Part shown: positions 43,792-52,154 of the stretch, piece by piece
Layout: each line of letters starts with the position of its first letter
Numbering within the stretch: the first letter of the stretch is position 1
Origin: Chitinimonas taiwanensis DSM 18899
GTDB taxonomy: Bacteria; Pseudomonadota; Gammaproteobacteria; Burkholderiales; Chitinimonadaceae
Direction of reading: 5' to 3'
DNA length: 64,000 nt
NCBI RefSeq assembly: GCF_900119825.1
Contig: NZ_FPKR01000009.1
Span: 1 to 64,000 of the forward strand
Notes under the pieces: model-generated
What the model was told of the DNA's origin: nothing
The model's input: the letters and a program-made list of their open reading frames with translations, nothing else
The model's database searches: none
Translations under genes and position numbers: made by a program

Positions 43792-44524
43792 CGGCGGCTT
43801 CAAAGGCCCAATAGCCCTCATAGTTCGAATACTCTTCTGTTTGAACTAGATGGCCATTATGCCAAGGCACCCCCTCAAAGGACTTATACCAACTGTCAAG
43901 ATATGATTGGACATATGCCCTAGCTTCTTCGGATGTTTGTGCGGTATATATAGCGTCTAGCAGGAGGCCGTAAGGTGCTTCATGAAAGAATGTCTCAGTC
44001 TTACTTGGGTCTGTTACATACTGCTCAACGATTGATTCAAACATCATATCTGTGTGGCGATAGCGACTAAGCCAAGTGACTATTTGTCTTACTTTATCTG
44101 ATTCGCCTAAAAGAACGCCTAGGCTGATGATCTCTAAGACTAGTTGGAAATGAAATAGATCTTCAAAATAGCAGGGAGAACCGTCATCACGCAATTCTTC
44201 TTCGCCCGTGCGGGCTAGCTCGGCAATGTATTCTCGATAGGTCTGATGCCAAATTTCAAAAAAATTAACTGCATCAGTATAGAGTTGATGTAGTGAGTCA
44301 ATACTTGCGCCGGAGGTAAATGTTAAACGTATGAGCTTTAATTGATTCTTAAAGGAGCTTCCCGGTATGCCTGAGTAAGGAATTTCAGATGGCAGAAATT
44401 GCTTAGAATTGATAGTGGCAGTATTTTGTGCTATTTCATCCTTGCAGAATGCGTAATTCAGCTGAAAGTACTTCTCAGTCAGAAATTTTTGTCTGCGTTG
44501 ATTCCTAAAATTGGCTTCGGTCAT
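43496..44524 (-). CDS. PoNi-like immunity protein, copy 2
   Basis: A 342-residue cytoplasmic protein with the same PoNi hallmark region (YSNYEGYWAFEAAAVCVLYG, then SFRDHLVYPKDLADWAR) and the same CEAGQPCPQAGYWFTP tail as copy 1. The first 225 residues differ strongly from copy 1 while the last 115 are almost the same. This is as expected if the toxin-recognising part diverged or was exchanged. Directly upstream (44658) is a PoNe-like DNase tip, which makes the pairing of this immunity gene with that toxin type likely. Confidence 0.8.
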   Translation of the reverse strand: MTEANFRNQRRQKFLTEKYFQLNYAFCKDEIAQNTATINSKQFLPSEIPYSGIPGSSFKNQLKLIRLTFTSGASIDSLHQLYTDAVNFFEIWHQTYREYIAELARTGEEELRDDGSPCYFEDLFHFQLVLEIISLGVLLGESDKVRQIVTWLSRYRHTDMMFESIVEQYVTDPSKTETFFHEAPYGLLLDAIYTAQTSEEARAYVQSYLDSWYKSFEGVPWHNGHLVQTEEYSNYEGYWAFEAAAVCVLYGIDDTSFRDHLVYPKDLADWARANHVLDRVNAVNPSDIRLRCEAGQPCPQAGYWFTPAKVDSRRTFKQGDIMPAVDSAYGATIWQWGADQQN

Positions 44525-44657
44525 AAATCAATTTACCCTTGGGTTATTTATTTTTTGCCTGGCGCGAGCGTGTTGCTTGTGGTGCGGGTGTCGATGACTT
44601 CTTTGACTGGTGCGCACGTTGGCGGGTATTGTCAACTATGTCAATTTCTGTTGCATT

Positions 44658-45066
44658 TCATTCGTGAGTTATACCGTGCTCTGTATGGGGCTGAATATCC
44701 TTGCCCAATTTTCCCTGATGGATATCTGTCAAGGCTTTAGCATGGTCTAGCGCACCAGAGGACTCAAATGTAACTAAAACAACGCTCCGCTCGTACTTTT
44801 TTGAGTTCCTTTCGGCTAGGTTTTTAACTACGTCCGAGTGAAGCCCTTCTTTTTTGGCTCTGTCATCTACCCATCCAACAGACATTTGCATTAGTGGGGT
44901 CTGAGTTCCGCCATTATCGGATGAGTCGCTAAGTAGGTAATGAAGTAGTTCCATGCTCGGACTTAAGCCTTTCAACTCTGGAATACCACCTCGTTTAACT
45001 CGCTTCTTACCATTTCCATATGCAACGCCAATGCTTTCACTTGCTTTTGCCTCAAGTACAGTACAT
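44658..45066 (-). pseudogene. PoNe-like DNase toxin tip (remnant)
   Basis: An open frame of about 136 codons without a proper start. It begins CTVLEAKAS, a strand with the (D/E)xK type motif (Glu-Ala-Lys) of the PD-(D/E)xK nuclease superfamily, and later has PLMQMSVGWVDDRAKKEG, which fits the QMS-x-x-W motif that I recall for PoNe toxins. The acidic residue and helix before this point are missing. At its 5' end it joins a vgrG fragment in a different frame (+1), so no fusion protein is made. A start at an internal TTG/ATG (44975-44954) would give a protein without the catalytic Lys. It is followed by PoNi copy 2 after 133 bases. Confidence 0.68.
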
Positions 45067-45068
45067 CG

Positions 45069-45339
45069 GGGTCTGGCTATGAAAGCCGCTTAGATGACCG
45101 GCGTGGTTGGCCGGGCCATCGTGACCGGCCGCATAGGGCGGTATCGCCTGGTCGTTGTACAGGCTGCCCACCACCATCGGGCGGTCCACATCGCCTTCCA
45201 TGAAATCGATCAGCACTTCGTCGCCCACGCGCGGGGTGAATTGCGTGCCCCAGTTCGGGCCGGCCAGCCATTCGGCCACGCGCACCCAGGTGAAGCCCGC
45301 TTCGCTGCCTGGCGCATTGTCGCCAGCGGCATGGGCCAG
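45069..45339 (-). pseudogene. Internal fragment of vgrG
   Basis: These 271 bases correspond without indel to 50455-50725 of the intact vgrG, with only a few base changes. They encode the stretch from AHAAGDNAPGSEAGFTW to AGHLSGFHSQT. The fragment is bounded on the left by the PoNe-like tip and on the right by unrelated DNA (45340-45418) before the third TPR gene. It is most simply the scar of a recombination in which an effector arrived with flanking vgrG sequence. Confidence 0.85.
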
Positions 45340-45418
45340 CTGGATAGCAAAGGTAGCGCGTCGTGCAAAACGGCAACTACGCTTGCTTGAGCACCCAGCA
45401 AATCGCATACGCGACCGA

Positions 45419-46144
45419 TCAGACGATGGAAACCCCATGCGCAGCCATCCACTCCCGCACTGCGGTCTGACCGGCGGCATCCACATAGGGCAGCATGCTA
45501 GCGTACCAGACCTGCACCTGGCTGGGCACGAGCGCGGCCGATACCACCGGCCAGCTTTGCGCCAGGAAGTCGGCAAAGCTCGGCCAGCCGCGCAGGCCCA
45601 GCGTGGCAGGGTCAGTGTGATGAAAAGGCAAGTAGAGCGACTTCATCCAGTCCAAATGGGGCAGGGCCTGGCTGAACAGCTGCTTCTGGCACAAGGCCTC
45701 CACAAAACGTACGCGCAGCAGCATGGGCGAGATGTCCTTGCGGCGCAGATTGATCTCCACCGCCTTCTCCATCCAGGCCTCACCGCGACGCAGGTCCTGC
45801 AGCTGAATGGCCGCCAGTGCGAGCTGCAAGGCATGAAACGCGGTCGGCGCCTGCTCAAAGCCCTTCTGGCTGTAGTCATACACGCGCTGCCACTGGCCCA
45901 GTTCGCGCGCGGCAGTCAGCGCAATCTGCAGCGCTTCGTTACGCAAGGCCTTGTCCTCGGCATCCAGCACCGCCTCGGCATGAGCGAGCGCCGCACTGAA
46001 GTCATCCAAGGCCAGCGCGGCCTGGGCTGCGGAGAGCTCGGTGTTTGGACTACTGGCAGCCGCGCTGTGTGGTGAAACCGTACTGGGCGTGGTCGGGCTG
46101 ACGGCGGGGGCGTTGCTGCGGAATAATCGGGAAAAGAAACCCAT
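45419..46144 (-). CDS. TPR protein of the T6SS effector island, copy 3
   Basis: A 241-residue paralogue of the proteins at 36069 and 42670, differing mainly in the N-terminal Ser/Pro linker and the end (AAHGVSIV). Unlike them it is not preceded by a PoNi gene: nucleotide similarity stops right at the MGFF start codon, and another secreted protein gene (46322) is upstream. So the TPR gene itself is the mobile or duplicated unit, and its link with PoNi is not obligatory. No ribosome binding site stands out before the start. Confidence 0.75.
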   Translation of the reverse strand: MGFFSRLFRSNAPAVSPTTPSTVSPHSAAASSPNTELSAAQAALALDDFSAALAHAEAVLDAEDKALRNEALQIALTAARELGQWQRVYDYSQKGFEQAPTAFHALQLALAAIQLQDLRRGEAWMEKAVEINLRRKDISPMLLRVRFVEALCQKQLFSQALPHLDWMKSLYLPFHHTDPATLGLRGWPSFADFLAQSWPVVSAALVPSQVQVWYASMLPYVDAAGQTAVREWMAAHGVSIV

Positions 46145-46321
46145 GGGAGTTCTAACTAGTTCGGCCGCCAAGGTGAGACGACGGCGTACCTAGGTAGAAA
46201 CGCCGTGCTCAATAGTTTTTATTGGCGTGGTTGGCATATAGAAGAACCACACCTGCGTGTGGAAACTTACGCTATGGCGTTGTGAGCTACGTGGCAAGCC
46301 TGCCTTGTTGTATTGCATCGT

Positions 46322-46867
46322 TCAGCATGATTCACCACGGTTGATCTCTTTGAATTGCCAGCGCTGGTGACGAAAAATCAGGGTGAAATCGTCACCGCCA
46401 CCCTCTCTGTCGACGCCGACAGCAACCCGCTTCCCTCGCGCTTCAACGCGAATCCAGAGTGCTTGTGGTGATGGAAGGCCGAGGCCCATGGCTGGGGCTT
46501 GGGTACGACGTTGCGCGTTGGAAGAGCCTGGCCCGCTTAAGTCTCGCCTCATGGCTAAAAAGCGATGACGCAGTAATTGGTCGGGGAATGTTTCGCGGCA
46601 GTACAGATCCTGCAGAGCGACGATGAAATCATCAGGCTGGTGCACACCCGATTCTGCTGCTGCGGCAGTCAGTGCTGGCCAAGGGGTCTGGGTGCATAAG
46701 CGCGTAGAAAAAGAAACCCGTTCCTCTGATTCACTCGGGAACATCAGCTTCTCCATATAAGCATTAAAGCTGCTCGGCGGTATTGCCCATGCACTGGTGG
46801 CAGCAAGGCCAAAAAACAGTAAGGCAACACAGCCTTTGATAGTTTTATTCTTCTGTCCAATTAACAT
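46322..46867 (-). CDS. Secreted hypothetical protein in the effector island
   Basis: A 181-residue protein with a signal peptide (KGCVALLFFGLAATSAWA, cleavage before IPPS). The mature part has three cysteines (CTQ, YCRE, and the last residue) and a C-terminal strand pair VRVEARGKRVAVGVD and DDFTLIFRHQRWQFKEI that looks like a small beta domain. Not recognised. It lies between the type A immunity gene and the third TPR gene, same strand, and may be another immunity or accessory protein. The 177 bases after it (46145-46321) hold no gene. Confidence 0.6.
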   Translation of the reverse strand: MLIGQKNKTIKGCVALLFFGLAATSAWAIPPSSFNAYMEKLMFPSESEERVSFSTRLCTQTPWPALTAAAAESGVHQPDDFIVALQDLYCRETFPDQLLRHRFLAMRRDLSGPGSSNAQRRTQAPAMGLGLPSPQALWIRVEARGKRVAVGVDREGGGDDFTLIFRHQRWQFKEINRGESC

Positions 46868-46975
46868 GCATATCTCGATTTGAATGTTTATCGGATCAAC
46901 AGTGCGGCGAGTGATATTCGAATCCGACTTTATTCACGGCGCCTACCCATGGTAGGGATGTGCAGGCGCACTGGA

Positions 46976-47896
46976 TTAATCAATAAACTCCCCGCGTTGA
47001 TATTCGCGGTCGGGGAAAAGCGGCATCTTCTCGGGCGGCAGGGGAACCGGCCAGCCGCGTTTGGCTGCCCAGGCCTTGATATCGGGGATGATGCCAGGGG
47101 CTTCGCTGTCGGGGCATTCGTGCAGGCAGACCCAAGTGTCGATCTGTTTACCGATTACTGGCTTCGACGGAACGTCAAACCGCCCCCAACCGATAACGGG
47201 GAGAATGCGCGCAACCAACATTTGAGGGTATTCCCCCTTCTTGTTAGTCGGCTTGTCGTAATCGTCTTCCCATTGATACGAGGTGACATCGATGTATGGG
47301 AACTGATCGTTTTGTAAGTAATAGCCCCATTCGCGGCAGCCAAAGTTGCCATGCGTGTAAGCCGCCTTGAAGCCAGGTTTATAGCGGCGCTCCATATCTC
47401 CCATTGAACAGATGGCTGGAATATAAGCCGACTCCTCGCTGCTGATACCGGTATACCAATACCCCAAATGAAACTGTAGGTCTGCCGGGGCATTGCCCGG
47501 CGCCAGAATAAGTGAGCGGATGCGGTTTATCTTTCCGCTTAGCTTCTGGGTCCAGTGATAGGGGGAGATGACTTCGCCTTGTTCATTGAACCGGATCAAC
47601 TGAAAAGCCACGGCCTTATCCATTTCCAGCAGTGCATTAGGTGAATCGGTACGGATAATGGTGGCATCAGGAAGAATAGATTGAATAATTTGCGGTTCGG
47701 ATGGATCGACTGTCGCAAGAATTCTCTTGCCGAGCTCGCTCTTGGCCGAAAATGATGCTGGATCACCAATCAGCAAAATAAATCTATATTCCCACGGTCG
47801 TTCTATCCACACGCGGGAACCATCTTCTTTAGCAAAAGTAATAACGCATAACAATGCTAAGAAGCTATTAAAAATTAATCTGGTCTGCATTTTCAT
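46976..47896 (-). CDS. Periplasmic immunity-like protein, type A, copy 1 (cognate)
   Basis: A 306-residue protein with signal peptide (LIFNSFLALLCVITFA, cleavage before KEDG). It overlaps by 4 bases (ATGA) the stop of the metallopeptidase effector, so the two are made together. The periplasmic location fits protection against a peptidoglycan-cleaving toxin. It shares EDGSRVWIE, LAPGNAPADLQFHLGYWYTG, YIPAICSMGDM, NFGCREWGYYLQNDQFPYI and YQRGEFID with the copy at 37966; the main differences lie between residues 45 and 95, a candidate toxin-contact zone. Immunity role is inferred. Confidence 0.78.
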   Translation of the reverse strand: MKMQTRLIFNSFLALLCVITFAKEDGSRVWIERPWEYRFILLIGDPASFSAKSELGKRILATVDPSEPQIIQSILPDATIIRTDSPNALLEMDKAVAFQLIRFNEQGEVISPYHWTQKLSGKINRIRSLILAPGNAPADLQFHLGYWYTGISSEESAYIPAICSMGDMERRYKPGFKAAYTHGNFGCREWGYYLQNDQFPYIDVTSYQWEDDYDKPTNKKGEYPQMLVARILPVIGWGRFDVPSKPVIGKQIDTWVCLHECPDSEAPGIIPDIKAWAAKRGWPVPLPPEKMPLFPDREYQRGEFID

Positions 47897-49278
47897 TTTG
47901 TGGGCAGGCTTGGGTCGTAGACGGTGATATGCAGATGGTGGGAGTGCAATTTTTCATTGCTGGATATCTGCAGATTTGGCTTCGAGGGTACTTGGTCTCG
48001 CGTATTGTCATCCATGAACCAAGGATCAAAAACCTGGCTAACGCATTTACATTGCGATAAACTGGTACGAAACGACTTGACTATTGTAGGCTCGTGCAAA
48101 TCGCGTTCTTTATTCCATGCATTATCTGCCGTGACTTTGGCTTGATTTGCGGCCTCTAGATTTTTTATTGAATCAGTCAACTCATTCTCAAGCGCCCGCT
48201 CACGCAAAGGATCAACCTTACCGGGATTGGATTTTTTAAGTCGATTAAGATTATTCTGCTCTTTAATGAGCGAGTCGCGCTTATCTTCAGCAGCTTTCAC
48301 CGCCTTATCCGCCAGCTCCTTTTCTTTGAAAAGCTGCTTTTCAGCGTCACTCACCCATTTCACGTCCTGCCGCCCACCTCTCAGCTCCTGGCGGTTGAGA
48401 AGGACATTATCCAGATAGCCAACATCCAGACTCAATCCCGTGCGATGTGAAATGCTGCCATACATCGGGCGCCAACCAGACGTTGTGATCACTTTTTTGA
48501 TGCCGCTTTTAAGTGCTGCATCAATTAATGCCAGCCATGCATGAGGGTGTACGCGTGGTAGCCCATCTCGATACATATCGAAATTGGCAATGTTCTGTAC
48601 CGGATTATCAGCATTCTGAAAGGTCAGGATCGTCTTTTGCATCACGCCTTGATCATTCGGTGCATTCACTGTTAGCTCACCTTTCAGAGAGCCATCAAAA
48701 ATACTCAGCACTGCTGCCCTGATTTCGGCCACAGTTTCGGGTGGCATGAGTCTTTTTGCGTCATCGAGCGTGTATTTATATGACACCTTGAACCAGATAT
48801 CGCCGGTTAACGTGGCCTCGTAAACGTCTACCTTGCGTTTGTTGCCGCGCGCATCCGTGATTTCTTTGGTTCCTTTCAATTTTGGTGTGTCATCTGAACC
48901 GAGTTGGCCGCGCCTTTCTTTGATAACCACCTCAATATCATGCTCTTTGGGAGTAACCGCGAATACAGGATGTTTGCGATTGGCTGGCGCAGCATCGCTG
49001 TTCAGATATAGCGCCACGGTCTGTCCGGGCTCGACAAAGATGTCGTCTTTGGCCACATAAGCTTTGAGCACAGCCGCCTTTTTGGAAAAAGCCTTGTCGG
49101 CCTTGCCATCAATCGCCAACGCATAAGGAATATTGAGCGTCCTCTCAGAAGGGATGTGAGGATCCCAAAGTCCGGTTTCAAATCGATATGACACCCGCCT
49201 GGTCACACTCACCGGGCAATCCACGCAACTGCCCTTTTGGGCATTCGTCGTTGCCGTGTTGCTTTGTTCTCTTGCCAT
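47893..49278 (-). CDS. T6SS effector with LAS/M15-like metallopeptidase signature
   Basis: A 461-residue protein without signal peptide, starting 1 base after vgrG ends. Residues 1-240 contain beta-rich parts (SYRFETGLWDPHIP, EPGQTVALYLN). Residues 263-290 read VITTSGWRPMYG-SISHRTGLSLDVGYLD, giving His278-x6-Asp285; the C-terminus has HSHHLHITV with His448-x-His450. This pair is the zinc signature of LAS peptidases (VanY/MepA/hedgehog type), which cut peptidoglycan cross-links. A charged coiled-coil insertion (about 310-395) separates the two halves. Four Cys near the start and at 410-412 are notable. Position after vgrG and the coupled periplasmic partner support a peptidoglycan-targeting effector; activity is inference. 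Confidence 0.75.
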   Translation of the reverse strand: MAREQSNTATTNAQKGSCVDCPVSVTRRVSYRFETGLWDPHIPSERTLNIPYALAIDGKADKAFSKKAAVLKAYVAKDDIFVEPGQTVALYLNSDAAPANRKHPVFAVTPKEHDIEVVIKERRGQLGSDDTPKLKGTKEITDARGNKRKVDVYEATLTGDIWFKVSYKYTLDDAKRLMPPETVAEIRAAVLSIFDGSLKGELTVNAPNDQGVMQKTILTFQNADNPVQNIANFDMYRDGLPRVHPHAWLALIDAALKSGIKKVITTSGWRPMYGSISHRTGLSLDVGYLDNVLLNRQELRGGRQDVKWVSDAEKQLFKEKELADKAVKAAEDKRDSLIKEQNNLNRLKKSNPGKVDPLRERALENELTDSIKNLEAANQAKVTADNAWNKERDLHEPTIVKSFRTSLSQCKCVSQVFDPWFMDDNTRDQVPSKPNLQISSNEKLHSHHLHITVYDPSLPTK

Positions 49279-49279
49279 C

Positions 49280-52078
49280 TCAACACTCCTCCACTACACC
49301 GCTGCCGACTTGTCCGACTTCCAGTTCTTGCACACCCCATACGATCCGTAGCTTGGCCGGGTCGGTCGTGGCGATACGTTCTGTTTTGCCGTCGCTATCC
49401 GTCGTGCCGGATGTATAGCTGCCATCAGGCAGGTAGATGAGGTAGGGCAGGCCGCAGATCGCTTCTCCCGAAACCTTGTCCACCGCCCTGAACTGCTCAT
49501 CAAACCATTTGAATCGTGTATCAGGCAGCTTCGCCGGCGTCCTCGCCACATTCGCGCCACCCATCGCCCCCGAATTCCCCTTCACCTCAAACGTGCCGCT
49601 CGCCTTGAAGGTGATATCGCCGCCTTTCAGCTCGATCTCGGCGCCGCCGCCGAACAGCTTCACGCTGTCCTTGGCCACGATGTGGATGCTGTCCTCGGTG
49701 CTGGTGATGGTCAGGGCCTGTTCGCTGGCCAGGTGCAGGAGGTCGGTGTGGGCGGCGATGTTCAGTTCGCCCTCGGCGGCGATCAGCTTCATGCCGCCGT
49801 GGTGGGTGAATAGGCTCAGGCGATTGCCCGATTGCACGGTCATCGTCTGCTGGCCGGTCAGCTGCGCATCGGCGTGGCTGCTGGCTTGCAGATCGCTGCC
49901 GGCGTACAGCACATTGCTGCCTTCGGTGGCGGCGGCCAGCGCGCTCGGGCTTTCCAGCACGGCCGGGCTGTCCTGCAGGGTTTCCACCGGGTCCTTCAGC
50001 TGGCGGCCATCGCCGCCGCTGTCGGGCTTCTGCGCGGCTTGGCCGTTCACGGCACCGGTATGTTCGCTGAGGCGAGCATGCAGCTTGGCGATGTTCTCCT
50101 GGCCGTGATTGGCGAGGGCCTGGTGGGTGAGGGCGCTGTCGCCCAGCTGTTGGGCCAGTTGCTCGGCGGCCTTGGCCTGCGACTGAGTGGCTTGCGTGAT
50201 CAGCTGGCTATCGCTGGCCTGGGGCTGGGCATGGCTGCTGAACAGCAGGCCGGCTTCACCGCGCAAGCTGCCCCAACCATCGCTGCGTAGCTCGAAGCCT
50301 TCGCCGCGATAGCGGCCGCGGTAGGCGCCAAAGGCGGGTTGAGTGACCAGGTGGCCGAGGTTGAGCTCGGTCTCCTGGCGGCTGGTCTTGAGCTGGCTGC
50401 GCAGCTGACCGGGGGTGTCATCCATCACCCAGCGGCTGTAGTCGGCACCGTCCAGGGTCTGGCTATGGAAGCCGCTCAGATGACCAGCGTGGTTGGCCGG
50501 GCCATCGTGGCCGGCTGCATAGGGCGGTATCGCCTGGTCGTTGTACAGGCTGCCCACCACCATCGGGCGGTCTACATCACCTTCCATGAAGTCGATCAGC
50601 ACTTCGTCGCCCACGCGCGGGGTGAATTGCGTGCCCCAGTTCGGGCCGGCCAGCCATTCGGCCACGCGCACCCAGGTGAAGCCCGCTTCGCTGCCTGGCG
50701 CATTGTCGCCAGCGGCATGGGCCAGACCCCCGCCATTCGGCGCCTGGCCGCGCTGCCAGGCAAACTGGATCTTGATGCGGTGGTTGCGGTCGCTGCGCAA
50801 CGGCTCGCCCTCGATGCCGACCACCAGCGCATGCTGGGGCTGGGCGCTCGGTTTGGGTAGGGCATCCGGCACCAGCGGGCGTTCGATGGCCTGGCATTCG
50901 AGCTGATGGCGATAGCTGCCGGCTTCCACCACGGCGGACTGCAGCCAGTCGGCTACATTCGCTTCCAGATTATTGGCGCCCTGGTGGTGGATTTGACGTA
51001 CCACGAAGGCGCGGCCGCTGTAGTCGGCATGATCGAGCAGGGTGAAGCGCTGCGCGGGGCGTAGCGCGCGCACGGCGCCCTCGGCGCTGAAACGTTCGGC
51101 GCGGCCATCATGGGCCAGCTGGCGCAGCTCGGCATGCCGTGCGGCGTGCTCGGCGTTATCGAAGCGGTAGGCGGCGCTGCCATCATAGTCTTCCAGCAAG
51201 CCCACTTCGCCATCGGCCTGGCGCGACTCGGCCGTGCCGGCCGGTGCATGCAGCTGGCGGTAGTCCCAGCTGCTGCGTTGCACGCTACGCGGCTGCACGC
51301 TCAGCTGGTGCTCGAAGGCGGTTAGCCTGTCATCGCTGAAGCTGGCGCTGATCTGGCCGAAACGCAGGTTGCCAGCGTCCTTCAGTTCGGCATCCTGGTC
51401 GAACACATGCAGCTGGCAGCGCGACAGCGTGCCGTCGGTTTCACCTTCGCGGTGCTCGAACACCATGTTCAGGCCTTCCTCGGCCAACAGGCGGCTCAGA
51501 AAGGCCCAGTCGCTCTCCTGGTACTGGATGCACAGGCTGCGTTTGCGCAGCGTGCGGCTCACGCTGTGGCGCCAGTTGGCTTCCGGGTAATCGGCCAGCA
51601 GCTCGCTGGCGATCTCCAGCACGGTCTTGTCCTGGAATACCCAGCAGTCTTGCCGGCTATCCAGCCAAGCGGCCCAGGGCAGTAGGGTCAGGCGATAGCG
51701 GCTGAAGCCGCCGTCGCTACCCAAATCTTGCAGCGCAGCCACGCGGCCATGGCGCGGCACGGTCTGGCCCGCAGCGTCGATCAGGCTGAGCTGGAATTCC
51801 CTGCCTAGCCATTCGCTGGCATCGATGCCAGCCAGCTCGGCGATCACATCGACATCGAAGCGGAACAGCTGGTCCAGGCCTTCGCGGCCTTCGAAGCGTT
51901 CCACCAGTACTGGCAGCGGCGTGCCTTCCAGGCGAATCAGCCGCGCATGCTGTTGCAGGCCCAGATTACCGAGCAGCTGGGCCACGGCGGCCGATACGGC
52001 ACCGGTGGCGGCTGCGCTGAGCTGGGAAACTGCGTTGCTGGCGAAGGTAGAGAGTAGTGACATGGTGTCCAGTGACAA
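49280..52078 (-). CDS. vgrG: VgrG spike protein with transthyretin-like C-terminal extension
   Basis: A 932-residue T6SS spike (TssI). After a hydrophobic Ala-rich start (residues 1-45) it has the gp27/gp44-like part (RLIRLEGTPLPVLVERFEGREGLDQLFRFDV...), the gp5-like OB region with AEWLAGPNWGTQFTPRVGDEVLIDFMEGD, the DUF2345 region with the DSIHIVAKDSVKLFGGGAEIELKGGDITF beta-helix, and a C-terminal domain from about residue 856. The last part (VSGEAICGLPYLIYLPDG-x8-DSDGKTERI) looks like a transthyretin-type fold, used by other VgrGs to load effectors. The effector gene follows directly. It is downstream of tssA on the same strand. Confidence 0.95.
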   Translation of the reverse strand: MSLDTMSLLSTFASNAVSQLSAAATGAVSAAVAQLLGNLGLQQHARLIRLEGTPLPVLVERFEGREGLDQLFRFDVDVIAELAGIDASEWLGREFQLSLIDAAGQTVPRHGRVAALQDLGSDGGFSRYRLTLLPWAAWLDSRQDCWVFQDKTVLEIASELLADYPEANWRHSVSRTLRKRSLCIQYQESDWAFLSRLLAEEGLNMVFEHREGETDGTLSRCQLHVFDQDAELKDAGNLRFGQISASFSDDRLTAFEHQLSVQPRSVQRSSWDYRQLHAPAGTAESRQADGEVGLLEDYDGSAAYRFDNAEHAARHAELRQLAHDGRAERFSAEGAVRALRPAQRFTLLDHADYSGRAFVVRQIHHQGANNLEANVADWLQSAVVEAGSYRHQLECQAIERPLVPDALPKPSAQPQHALVVGIEGEPLRSDRNHRIKIQFAWQRGQAPNGGGLAHAAGDNAPGSEAGFTWVRVAEWLAGPNWGTQFTPRVGDEVLIDFMEGDVDRPMVVGSLYNDQAIPPYAAGHDGPANHAGHLSGFHSQTLDGADYSRWVMDDTPGQLRSQLKTSRQETELNLGHLVTQPAFGAYRGRYRGEGFELRSDGWGSLRGEAGLLFSSHAQPQASDSQLITQATQSQAKAAEQLAQQLGDSALTHQALANHGQENIAKLHARLSEHTGAVNGQAAQKPDSGGDGRQLKDPVETLQDSPAVLESPSALAAATEGSNVLYAGSDLQASSHADAQLTGQQTMTVQSGNRLSLFTHHGGMKLIAAEGELNIAAHTDLLHLASEQALTITSTEDSIHIVAKDSVKLFGGGAEIELKGGDITFKASGTFEVKGNSGAMGGANVARTPAKLPDTRFKWFDEQFRAVDKVSGEAICGLPYLIYLPDGSYTSGTTDSDGKTERIATTDPAKLRIVWGVQELEVGQVGSGVVEEC

Positions 52079-52154
52079 GTGTCTAGGGCTGCAAGGGCGC
52101 GGTCTTGGGTCTGCTCGGTATGCCGAGTAGACCTAGGGCCACGCCAGGCCTGTG

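Noticed and set aside
45052-45576. 174-codon - strand frame spanning the TPR copy 3 end and the vgrG fragment
   Set aside because: The first part is an out-of-frame shadow of the TPR gene; only the vgrG-derived part is real homology, so it is treated as a gene fragment and not as a fusion protein.
46880-47317. 145-codon + strand frame in the effector island
   Set aside because: Mostly antisense to the type A immunity gene, whose paralogue confirms the coding strand.
36069-49278. Prophage or insertion-sequence island
   Set aside because: No integrase, transposase, terminal inverted repeats or phage structural genes other than the T6SS parts were seen; duplications are explained by homologous recombination.
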